From positions 1 to 64,000 of the forward strand of contig CAMDVN010000007.1 in assembly GCA_945877595.1 (NCBI GenBank): DNA of 64,000 nucleotides, written 5' to 3'. Both the position numbers and the translations under genes were made by a program. Shown here in pieces: positions 28,504-37,435 of the stretch (within the stretch, counting starts at the first letter, position 1; each line of letters opens with the position of its first letter). Below the pieces are notes generated by a model. It worked only from the letters and a program-made list of their open reading frames with translations, made no database searches and was not told the origin of the DNA. Source of the DNA: Cyanobium sp. NIES-981 (GTDB taxonomy: Bacteria; Cyanobacteriota; Cyanobacteriia; PCC-6307; Cyanobiaceae).

Positions 28504-30302
28504 GCCGCCAGCCCCTGCAGCTGCTGACGCCAGAGACCCGCGTACCGGCCATTGCCGCGCAGTAGCGCAGCGTGGTCTCCCTGTTCAATCCGGCGGCCAG
28601 CCTCCAGCACCACGATTTGGTCGGCATGACGCACGGTGCTGAGTCGATGGGCGATCACCAGCACAGTGCAGTGGTCGCCCAGGTTTTGGATCGCCATCTG
28701 AACCAGCGCTTCGTTGTCGCTGTCGAGGGCACTGGTGGCCTCATCGAGAATCAACAGGTCGCAAGTCCGTAGCAGGGCACGGGCCAAGGCCAGGCGCTGG
28801 CGCTGTCCACCACTGAGGCGGTAGCCCCGCTCTCCCACCAGCGAGTCGAATCCATGGGGCAATTGCTCAATCAGAGGCAGAATCTGGGCCCGTTCAGCGG
28901 CAACCTCAACCTCGCGGCGTGTGGCATTGGGACGTCCAACCAGAATGTTGTCGGCCACGCTGGCGTTCAACAAAAAGGTGTCTTGACTGACCACGCCCAG
29001 ACGCTGCTGCCAGCTGCTGAGCTGCCACTGCTGTAAATCGATGCCATCGATCAACACCCGTCCGGCTGTGGGGTCGTAGAGACCGATCAGTAGATCGGCG
29101 ATCGAGCTTTTGCCAGCCCCGCTGGGTCCCACCAGGGCGGTGGTGCTGCCACGGGGCAGGCTGAGGTCGATGTGATCGAGGGCCCAAGGCTGGGTAGGCC
29201 CGTAGCGCAGGCACACCTGCTGAAGTTCAATGCCGCGTTGCAATCCGTCGAAGGGAAGCCCACCTGGCCGCCTGTACTGCTTGTCATCGGTGTTGAGCAG
29301 GGTCTGCAACCGCGCCATTTCGCCGGCATTGCGGCTGAAGCTGTTGCTGTTGACGGCCACGCCGCTCAGCCGCTGGTTGAGGCGCTGCAGGGCCAGTAAA
29401 AAAGTGGCAAGGCTCGGCAGCACGCCTCCCTGGCGGCCGTGCAGCAGCAACACACTCAGCCCCGCCAGCACGGCAAAGGTGAGCACGGGTAGAAAGGTGC
29501 CGAGCGGTGAGGTGATCTCGAGCAGGCGGGTTTGGCGCTTGAGAGCGCGCTCGAGCTCGGTCATCAAGTGCTGCATGGAGCGCTCGGCGCGCTCGAGCTG
29601 GCCAAAGCTGTGCAGCAGTCTCAACCCTTGAATGTCTTCGCTGAAGCGACTCACCACGGCCACGGTGGCGGCTGATAGCTGGTGGGCCCGCTGGCGAATG
29701 CGTGGCATCAAATGGCGCTGCAACGCCACCAATCCACCGCCCATGGCCAGGGCACCGAGCAATAGCCAAGGCGACAGCAGCACCAGCACCAGCAGGTAGG
29801 CGAGGGCCATCAGCACATTCACGACCAGCTGGGCCGCCGTGGTGATCTGTTTTTCGACGGCCTCCGGTCCTTGGGTGGCATGGCTCACCAGGTCACCCAC
29901 CCGATAGCGGCTGGCACAGGCAAAGCTGAAGTGCAAAATCTGCCGGTGCAGGGCGTTGGTGACCAGGGCGCGGCAGCGGGCGGCAAACAGCCCGACCGCC
30001 ACCGCGTTGCCATAGCGCATCAGGCTTTGCAGGCCTTGGAGGAGCACGGCCAGGCCCATCAAGGCCAGAAACAAGTGCGTGGGCGCCAGCCCAAACCCCA
30101 CCAGTGGGGCCGGGGCCACCCCGCTGCTCAACAGCCCGATAGCGGCAAACATGACCGCCAGCGTCAAGCCTTCACTGGTGGCCTCCAGCAGGTTGAGCCC
30201 ACCACTGAGCAAGAGCAACTTCCATTGGGATCGAGCGGTTTCAAAAATCAGCCGCGTGACCTCGGTGGGCTTTCGCCACGGCATCAGAACGCTCAATGGC
30301 AT
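28500..30302 (-). CDS. ABC transporter, fused permease/ATPase (MsbA-like)
   Basis: Walker A GPSGAGKSS, signature LSGGQRQRLALARALL, Walker B DLLILDEATSALD; N-terminal TM domain; start MPLSVLMPW proposed. Confidence 0.9.
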   Translation of the reverse strand: MPLSVLMPWRKPTEVTRLIFETARSQWKLLLLSGGLNLLEATSEGLTLAVMFAAIGLLSSGVAPAPLVGFGLAPTHLFLALMGLAVLLQGLQSLMRYGNAVAVGLFAARCRALVTNALHRQILHFSFACASRYRVGDLVSHATQGPEAVEKQITTAAQLVVNVLMALAYLLVLVLLSPWLLLGALAMGGGLVALQRHLMPRIRQRAHQLSAATVAVVSRFSEDIQGLRLLHSFGQLERAERSMQHLMTELERALKRQTRLLEITSPLGTFLPVLTFAVLAGLSVLLLHGRQGGVLPSLATFLLALQRLNQRLSGVAVNSNSFSRNAGEMARLQTLLNTDDKQYRRPGGLPFDGLQRGIELQQVCLRYGPTQPWALDHIDLSLPRGSTTALVGPSGAGKSSIADLLIGLYDPTAGRVLIDGIDLQQWQLSSWQQRLGVVSQDTFLLNASVADNILVGRPNATRREVEVAAERAQILPLIEQLPHGFDSLVGERGYRLSGGQRQRLALARALLRTCDLLILDEATSALDSDNEALVQMAIQNLGDHCTVLVIAHRLSTVRHADQIVVLEAGRRIEQGDHAALLRGNGRYAGLWRQQLQGLAA

Positions 30303-30575
30303 GAACAATCGTTGTGGATTCAGACTTCGCAAATTCAGAGTCACGCCCAAATCTCGGCAGGCGAAATTTAACAATTATCCGAAAGCTAGAGGCCACGTGC
30401 TATCAATTTGCGGCACAATGCAGCAGATTGTAGAGCCAATGCCAAATCACAACTGCAGGTCTGCATAAAATTGTCGGTGCTGAATATGGTGATCTCTAGC
30501 CTTTTCCGCAAGCCCCCAACTGCGTTCTCTCCAACATCCAGTAGAGGGGGGCGAGTCCTGATCATTACTTGTTCT

Positions 30576-31346
30576 ATGACCCGAAACACTCGATCCCCAT
30601 GGCGGCCAGTCTTGGTTGCCGCAGCCACAGGCGTTGCCCTGACGGCCCTGACGCTGGGTTCAACCACCGCCCAGGCCGCACCACTCCCCGGACCGGATGG
30701 CAGCCTCATCTTCAACTTCGACAAATTTGAGGGTGACTCCTCGCCAGCTGGATCCCCCATTTGGCTGCAAGCTGTCATCAGGCATATCAATAGCAGTGCC
30801 CCACCAAGTGGCGTCACTATTGAGTTAACCGGCAATCTTCAGGATCCCAACGAGTTCATTACGTCGGTTGGCTTTAATCTGGTCAGTGAGATCCCCTCGT
30901 TCACATGGAACTGCTCCAGTACTCAGGTCACTTGCAATGCCACGGATATTGAGCAGAAGTTCAACAAGAATCTCCCTCGGATTCAATTTGCTAATGGAGT
31001 TCAAGGTCTAGATCTAGCGATTGAGTTGCCCACCCCTAACAATAAGGATCGCTTCAAGGGTACAGACAAAGCTATTTTTACCATTAATGCATCAGGCCTT
31101 GGGCCAAGCAACTTCTTGGCCAAAAATGATCCGGGCAGCCCAATCTCTGGGGTTTATACGGCGGCGCGGGTGCAGGGGTTGCAAACAGGTTCGGGTAGCA
31201 CCACGATTATTGACCCGGATCCAATTCCAGGACCAGATCCAGTTCCAGGACCGCTGCCGTTGTTGGGTGCAGGGGTGGCTTGGGGCTACAGCCGCCAACT
31301 GCGCCGCCGCGTGGCACTGGGCCTACGTGGTATCCAAGCCAGGTGA
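30576..31346 (+). CDS. Secreted protein with cyanobacterial PEP-CTERM-like sorting tail
   Basis: Signal peptide RPVLVAAATGVALTALTLGSTTAQA; C-terminus PDPIPGPDPVPGPLPLLGAGVAWGYSRQLRRRV. Confidence 0.82.
   Translation: MTRNTRSPWRPVLVAAATGVALTALTLGSTTAQAAPLPGPDGSLIFNFDKFEGDSSPAGSPIWLQAVIRHINSSAPPSGVTIELTGNLQDPNEFITSVGFNLVSEIPSFTWNCSSTQVTCNATDIEQKFNKNLPRIQFANGVQGLDLAIELPTPNNKDRFKGTDKAIFTINASGLGPSNFLAKNDPGSPISGVYTAARVQGLQTGSGSTTIIDPDPIPGPDPVPGPLPLLGAGVAWGYSRQLRRRVALGLRGIQAR
31218..31253. repeat. In-frame repeat, 18 bp x 2, adjacent to the sorting motif
   Basis: gatccaattccaggacca / gatccagttccaggaccg. Confidence 0.85.
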
Positions 31347-31386
31347 GCCGAGTTGCCGTCAAGGCAACCTTGATCTCCACTATCAG

Positions 31387-31444
31387 GGGCAGCTTCCTGT
31401 GGGGCTGCCCACCAAATGGGGCTGGCTTTGTCAGCCATTTTTTA
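31387..31444 (+). terminator. Tandem hairpins followed by T-tract
   Basis: gggcagc..gctgccc, then ggctggctttgtcagccattttttat. Confidence 0.6.
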
Positions 31445-31788
31445 TGGTCATGACGCGGTGCATGGATTCCTTTTTACTCAGGATTCTTGATTGGCAAGGG
31501 TCTTTGAGTTTAGGACTTTATTGCTGAAGCATGATGGCTTTTCCTTCGCTGATTTTATCATTGTAGGCAAGACGTATTGCTGGTATGTAGGCGACGGAGG
31601 CGCCTTTGGATTTGATGCAATCTGCAGTGAATTGAGCCAATGAAAACATCGATCTGTGGCAGTTCTGCAGAAGTCAAGGCTTGGTTCTGATCCTAACAAC
31701 TAAGTTTTCAGCTGAGCTTTTCGTGGGCCTTCTCTGAAGTTCAGTCGAGCTCGATCTTGATGGTTCAAATTCTTCGACAGTTGTCCTG

Positions 31789-32520
31789 ATGCCCCTCAAG
31801 CCTCTTCCCGGTCATTGGCCTGTTTTGGCCATGGCCGCTGGTGGGTGTGCTCTGGTGGCCCTGCTGTTGGGTTCGGTGGGCGGTCAGGCCATGATGGGCC
31901 TGGTTTCGGCTGGTGGCATGGCCTTCCACGTTGAAACCATCAGTGGACGGAAGTCTCCAGCTGGCCCTCAGACCCATGAGAACGACTTGCTGAGCAGCTT
32001 TGGCTGGAATTATTGTGGCAGTCGGTTTGTTGCCTGCTGGATGGGGGGCTTGGAACGGGCTGATGGCGAACAGGAGCTGATTCATGTTGCCAATGAAATG
32101 AGTGCTTCTGACGCGGGAATCAACCTTCTATCTCCCAGCGACTATGATTCCTTTCTGGCAAATCATGAGCCTTCTCTCGCGATCCTTTCCCCTGGCTTAA
32201 TTGTAGACAACGTTATAACGAACCTTGAGTCTGGTATTTTGATTTCGGCCATGGGTTCTGGATTCACGGTGCAAAGCCAGCAGGCAGATTCCGTTGGCAC
32301 CACAAGAGCTAACTCTCCACTCAAATCTCCAATCAAGACTTCAGATCAACAACCCATGAACGCTGTGCCGGCTCCAGTGCCATGGTTAGGGCTTGGGGTT
32401 GCCCTGGGCTACTGCCGCAGGATGCGGAAGCGACTTTCAGAGAGCCAGGCTAGCGATTCAATTCGTGTTTGCTCCGTCAGTACTTCTTGGCCCAGGCGTC
32501 CACCTGGGCAGCTTAAGTAG
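31789..32520 (+). CDS. Secreted protein with PEP-CTERM-like sorting motif (second putative exosortase substrate)
   Basis: N-terminal LAMAAGGCALVALLLGSVGGQAMMG; NAVPAPVPWLGLGVALGYCRRMRKRL near C-terminus. Confidence 0.75.
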   Translation: MPLKPLPGHWPVLAMAAGGCALVALLLGSVGGQAMMGLVSAGGMAFHVETISGRKSPAGPQTHENDLLSSFGWNYCGSRFVACWMGGLERADGEQELIHVANEMSASDAGINLLSPSDYDSFLANHEPSLAILSPGLIVDNVITNLESGILISAMGSGFTVQSQQADSVGTTRANSPLKSPIKTSDQQPMNAVPAPVPWLGLGVALGYCRRMRKRLSESQASDSIRVCSVSTSWPRRPPGQLK

Positions 32521-33123
32521 CGGATTGGTCCCGGGGTTTCGCTCGACACGTGCTGTTCTGGGGAAGGCCGTGACCACGGGGAAAGCTAGGCCGATGCAGA
32601 GGAACTGCGGCGGATCTTCTCCGGCACCCACCTCACATGCCAACCAACCCTGAGCCGTTACCGATTGCTGGCACGCCATTCATCCCTTGATGCACTGCTG
32701 TTGCCTGCGCTTTGCACTGGTCGAAACCCCCTTGCCGTGGTTGTGGTGGTTATGGGTTCAGTAGATGACTGCTGGTCTGCAGACTCCCAGGTGAGAGCGG
32801 TGCGATTCGAGCCGGCCTTGCCGAAGTGAAACGCCCACTTTGGGTTTCGCGCATGTCGCTGGCCCAGGGAGCCTCTGGAATGTCTGCAGGCGACATGATG
32901 TGCCATAGAACCAAAAGGCCAGCCAACACCACATCATCAGAGCAACCTCCATCAGGTGTAAACAGGCGGAGGTGTTTGGGATGGGATGGCGGCATGGTTG
33001 AGGCGACCTTGCCTCCGATGTGCGCCAAGAGCAGATTGTGGCTTCTTTGCGTACCGACCGTCAGATGGGCTTCGCAGCCGTTGTTTAGTGCCTCCATGCT
33101 GGCTTGGGTGCCAGCATGGAGGC

Positions 33124-33549
33124 ATGGAAACTCCGTCACCAGAGTGGATGCCTGAAGCCGCCAGCCGCGTCTATCCGGCTTGGGTTCAGCGCAAGGCGGT
33201 CACCCTCTGCAAGCGTGACCAAAAACGTGATGGCCTTGGCAATGTTCAGGAGTACCGCCTGGCGATCCACGCTGCGGTGCTTGCCTCAGCGGGGCTTGAT
33301 CATTGGACCGGGGAGTGGCTCCACTGGGAGCTGATTGGCACCTACGACAACCGGGAAGCGACAGCCGGCGGCTCGGAGCACAAGCGTAACTACGCCATGC
33401 TGCCCACCATTGACCATCGCACCAATCGGCCAGAACCTGATTTTGTGGTATGTGCCTGGCGCAGCAACGATGCTAAGCACGACATGTCACCGGAAGAATT
33501 GATCGCGTTTTGCCGGCTGGTGGTCAAGCGACATGGAGATTCTATGTAA
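33124..33549 (+). CDS. Conserved-looking hypothetical protein
   Basis: 141 aa; WHWELIGTYDNREATAGGSEHKRNYAMLPTIDHRTNRPEPDFVVCAWRSNDAKHDMSPEELIAFCRLVVKRHG. Confidence 0.65.
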   Translation: METPSPEWMPEAASRVYPAWVQRKAVTLCKRDQKRDGLGNVQEYRLAIHAAVLASAGLDHWTGEWLHWELIGTYDNREATAGGSEHKRNYAMLPTIDHRTNRPEPDFVVCAWRSNDAKHDMSPEELIAFCRLVVKRHGDSM

Positions 33550-33862
33550 AAAGTGTCAAAATTGCCTCGACTCATCAATCCATAGCGTCATCCTTGGGAT
33601 TGATTGAAAAATCGCCTGCTTACTCGGCGCAAGTTGAGAGGAAATCACTGCGCGAAATTATTTTTTAAGACTCGAATATAAGAAAAGAAAGATTTTTGAA
33701 GCGCTCTCCCTTTGGGTGCTAGACAGTCAATGGAAATCTGTTTCTTGGCCGTGATGCCAACGACTTGCGTCTTTTGATCGGCCTTTTGCTGCTCAGTCAG
33801 GTCGAAGTCTTGGACTTTTCGGGTCGTTATTGCAGCCTGTCTTGTGGTGAGTGGCTGGATGA

Positions 33863-34969
33863 TTGTATTGCCCTGGTTGTCAATCGCGCACAAGTGGATT
33901 TTGCCTATCTCCTGTGCTTTGTGGTCTCGATTTGACGGTCTCGCCGCTGCAGATCTGTTGCAGTGTTCGGTTAGTCGCACAACCGTATTCAGAGTGCCAA
34001 TTATTTGTAAAGCCTGTTTTGGAGCCTGTAGCGCAGCTGGTACCACGGCTTACTGCCGAAGAGCTTCGTCGCTTTTCCCAAGAGATTCACCAGGCTGTTG
34101 CCAGCCTCTATCGAGTTAATCGATGGTATGGCTGGTCCCGATTGGCCTTGTTGATTGGACTGTTGTTTACAGGGGGCTGGATGTATTGGCGGGCTGATCA
34201 TTGGACTCTGTCGCTTGCGGGGCTTGTGGTGCTCGCACTTGCAGAGAGTGCCTTGTTGATTGCCACCCACGAAGCCTTGCATGGCACATTGTTGGCGCTC
34301 CCCAGATGGGAGTTTTTGTTTTCCTGCCTGGTTAGCTGGCCGATGGCTTGTCCCAGTTGTACCTATGGATTGGTGCATCTTTGGCATCATCGCTGGAATA
34401 GCGTGGATCTTCGTGACCCCGAGCGGATTCCCGTTTGTCGGCGACCTTGGCTGAAGAGGATCTTGGGTTCTGGTGGGATAGGCCTGATTGTCTCGACTGT
34501 TCATCAGGGCCTACTGCTGCGGCATGAGGACCCAAGACTGCCTTGGCGCTTGGGTTGGGATGCTGCAGGTATTTTTTTACTGCATACCTCTCTTTTGTGG
34601 CTTGTTATTGCTCAGGGGGTTTTTGGGCGTTACGTGCTCTCTTGGCTCATTGTGGAGCGTATTGTTGGCGCCATTCTCCAGTCTCGAGCTCTGGTGGAGC
34701 ACTGGGGTTTGTGGCATCCACGCCAGAATCACCTACTCAGTCAACTCTATGGATCTCGCACCATTGGGGTCAACTATTTTTTTAATCAATTGATGGGTGG
34801 GTTGCCTTATCATAGTGTTCATCATGCTTGTCCAAGTCTTCCGAGCCATTCCCTGCCAGAAGCTTGCGAGCGAATTGACAAACTATTAAAAGACTATCGG
34901 CTGCCTTCTTTGCCCTATTCCCGTAGTTACCCAATGGCCATGGCCAGCTTGTTTAAGCGGTCAACTTAG
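33863..34969 (+). CDS. Fatty acid desaturase family protein (start probably downstream, ~34019)
   Basis: Three His boxes: HEALH, HLWHHRW, HSVHH in a multi-TM protein. Confidence 0.85.
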   Translation: MYCPGCQSRTSGFCLSPVLCGLDLTVSPLQICCSVRLVAQPYSECQLFVKPVLEPVAQLVPRLTAEELRRFSQEIHQAVASLYRVNRWYGWSRLALLIGLLFTGGWMYWRADHWTLSLAGLVVLALAESALLIATHEALHGTLLALPRWEFLFSCLVSWPMACPSCTYGLVHLWHHRWNSVDLRDPERIPVCRRPWLKRILGSGGIGLIVSTVHQGLLLRHEDPRLPWRLGWDAAGIFLLHTSLLWLVIAQGVFGRYVLSWLIVERIVGAILQSRALVEHWGLWHPRQNHLLSQLYGSRTIGVNYFFNQLMGGLPYHSVHHACPSLPSHSLPEACERIDKLLKDYRLPSLPYSRSYPMAMASLFKRST

Positions 34970-35197
34970 AACGCTGCTTTGCTTTTGATCCCTGAGCAGA
35001 TGCATGGCTTGGCTTGAGGAGAAGTCTACAATTTGAGTGGGCCAAGCCAATAAAAACTTGACCCAAATCGTGACCCAGTCGCGATGGAACCTTCTCGATA
35101 GAATCGTTTGACTTGCTAAGTGTGTGTATTTGTTCTACTGATAGTGAACCTGGTCCTGTTGTGGACGCCAACCTAAAGCATGGTGGTCCTGCCTTGT

Positions 35198-36565
35198 TCA
35201 GGTTTGAGCTTGAGGCTCTTCCCTGTGACTGTAATAAAAACCTCCGTCAGGTTCTTGCTGGCTTACGACTCCACAGCGGGTTGCCACACGCCAGAGTGCC
35301 TGGTGAATGGGGGTTGGATCGTAGCGAACCAGTTCTGGAAATTGTTGTTTCAGAAGTGTTGTGGCGTGCCAAGCGTTGTAGTGCGGAATCCCAGGGTTGA
35401 TGTGATGGCACACATGGGTTGAACCGATGCCATGGTGGAGGAGATTAAGTAGTGGTCCATAGGGGCGATCCACCGTTTGAAGTGCACCTTTGGCCCAGTT
35501 CCAGTCTCGGGATGAAAAGTGGGGAATATCTGTATCAGTGTGCTGTAGCCATGTGTAGCAAACCAGCCAGGCATTAATGACCAGATAGGGCAGTCCATAC
35601 ACGCAGAGAATGCGAGCCAGTGAGTAGTGGACTGAGGCCAGAACGAGCACTATTAGCATCATCAACAGACCGAGATTTGATCGCAACATCAAACCTTTGC
35701 TGGAATCTGTGAAGAGGGGCCGCCGTCCGTTGCGGAAGAGAGAGCTGTTCCAGAAATGTGAGGTGGGAGCTCCATAGTCTTCCCCCCCGGTCACACCAAA
35801 CAGAAGGTAGAGCGGCCATCCCAAGACCAAGTGGGTGATCAATGAGAGGATTCCGAAGAGCCCGGACCCCATGCGCTTGGCCGCTGCGGCCACAATCTGC
35901 CCAGCGGGTGTCTCGGAGCGCGGTGGGACGTGGGTTTCGCCGCCTTCCAGGTGGTTGCAATTGGCGTGGTGAACCCCATGGCTGCGCTGCCATGTGAAGT
36001 AGGGAACCAGTAGGAGGCTATGCAGTGCGAATCCCACCCATTGCTCAAGGCGGCGGTTTGGATGGAAGGCGCGGTGACCGCATTCATGGGCTAAGACCCA
36101 GCAGCCCGTTGCAACGGTGCCTGTGATCAGGGCGTACAGCGCCCATAGGGGGGCTGCGTTGATCTGCAGTGGAATTTTGGTTCCCAGTCCATAGGCCAGC
36201 AGAGACAGGCCGAGGGACATCGTCAAACTTCCCCAGGCTTTGATGGGGTTGACCTTGAGCAGCTCGGGGGGCAGGCAGGCGAGGAGCTGGCTCTTGCTTG
36301 GGTAGGTGGTTGGTTGAACGGGGTTGTTGTTTTCTTTCCCCTGAGGATGGGGGTGCTGATCAGACGAGGAGATGAAGACCACTGAAGCGGGGTTATGGGA
36401 TACGGGACTGCTTACTGAAGCTGTGGGATCTGTGGAAGAGGTCAGTTCGCGGTGGGGGCAATCGCAAGACCATAACGAATCTGCCTGCCAAGCACGTGAT
36501 CGGTGTGCAGAAAGCTCGCTTTTTTCAGCGCCCAGCGAGCTGCCTCTGTAAGGTAGATTGTGCAA
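35198..36565 (-). CDS. Fatty acid desaturase, DesA (delta-12/omega-6)-like
   Basis: His boxes HECGHRAFHP, HGVHHANCNH, HVCHHINPGIPHYNA; LQHTDTDIPHF; N-terminal extension before YPSKSQLLACLPPELLKVNPIKAW. Confidence 0.88.
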   Translation of the reverse strand: MHNLPYRGSSLGAEKSELSAHRSRAWQADSLWSCDCPHRELTSSTDPTASVSSPVSHNPASVVFISSSDQHPHPQGKENNNPVQPTTYPSKSQLLACLPPELLKVNPIKAWGSLTMSLGLSLLAYGLGTKIPLQINAAPLWALYALITGTVATGCWVLAHECGHRAFHPNRRLEQWVGFALHSLLLVPYFTWQRSHGVHHANCNHLEGGETHVPPRSETPAGQIVAAAAKRMGSGLFGILSLITHLVLGWPLYLLFGVTGGEDYGAPTSHFWNSSLFRNGRRPLFTDSSKGLMLRSNLGLLMMLIVLVLASVHYSLARILCVYGLPYLVINAWLVCYTWLQHTDTDIPHFSSRDWNWAKGALQTVDRPYGPLLNLLHHGIGSTHVCHHINPGIPHYNAWHATTLLKQQFPELVRYDPTPIHQALWRVATRCGVVSQQEPDGGFYYSHREEPQAQT

Positions 36566-37435
36566 TTTTCAGATTTATACTTCTGCTTTCTTTGCTGATT
36601 CAATATATTTTGCCTCTGTACTAAGGTCGCCCGTCAAATGCGATCTCATTGATATTTCTGATCAGTTGGATACTCAAGCGGTTGAAGTGACCTCCCTGTT
36701 TGGCGCCGCTCAGCGTTTGTCTTTGCAGGCCATTGCATGGTTGATCTGAGCTCGTTTGTTCACTTGAGATCTATTGCTCACTTGAGGCCTGATATTTGAG
36801 CCCTAAGCATTGGTCAATAACTCCGAATTGCGCGGAAATTAAATTGTACTGAAATTCTCTTGTGCTGAAAACTAAATTGTAATGAATTTAATTGTACCGA
36901 TCTGAATTGTGCCGAAGCCATTTTGACGGTGAAAAAGCTCAATCACTGCGGCATCGGTTCTCATCGTAACTCAGCGATTGCAGGCTTGGCGTATTGGCAC
37001 AATTTTTTTAGGGGGGCACTGCTTTGAGCATGACCACCTTCCTGTCATGGGGGTTGGTTGACCCCGATTAACGGTGGTTATCCCTGCCGCTAATTCGACA
37101 CCTCACCACCATGACCGTGGGGGCAACGATCCACTGCCGTTGCGCGCCGCGGATGCGGGTTTGACCATGGTCCAGAGTTGTTGTCCCGTGTTAATTAAGT
37201 TGGTGGGCAGTGGTAGGGCCAGCAACTGTTTCTGCCAATGGTTTGCTGACCCTTCCTCTCGCTAAGTCTTTGACTGGATGACTGGTGTTGACTAGTTATC
37301 TGGATGTGTATTGACGGTCGTTTTGGATCATTTAATGATTGTATCTGGCTGTTCTTTGGGGTCCCATGGTGGGCGCTGCATATCAGTTGCGTAAGCGATG
37401 TTCATTTGTTTCGCTGGCAATCTGATTGAGGACTC

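Noticed and set aside
28500-30302. Bacteriocin exporter (peptidase-containing ABC transporter)
   Set aside because: No N-terminal C39 peptidase domain; MsbA-like layout within the EPS locus fits a glycan or lipid exporter
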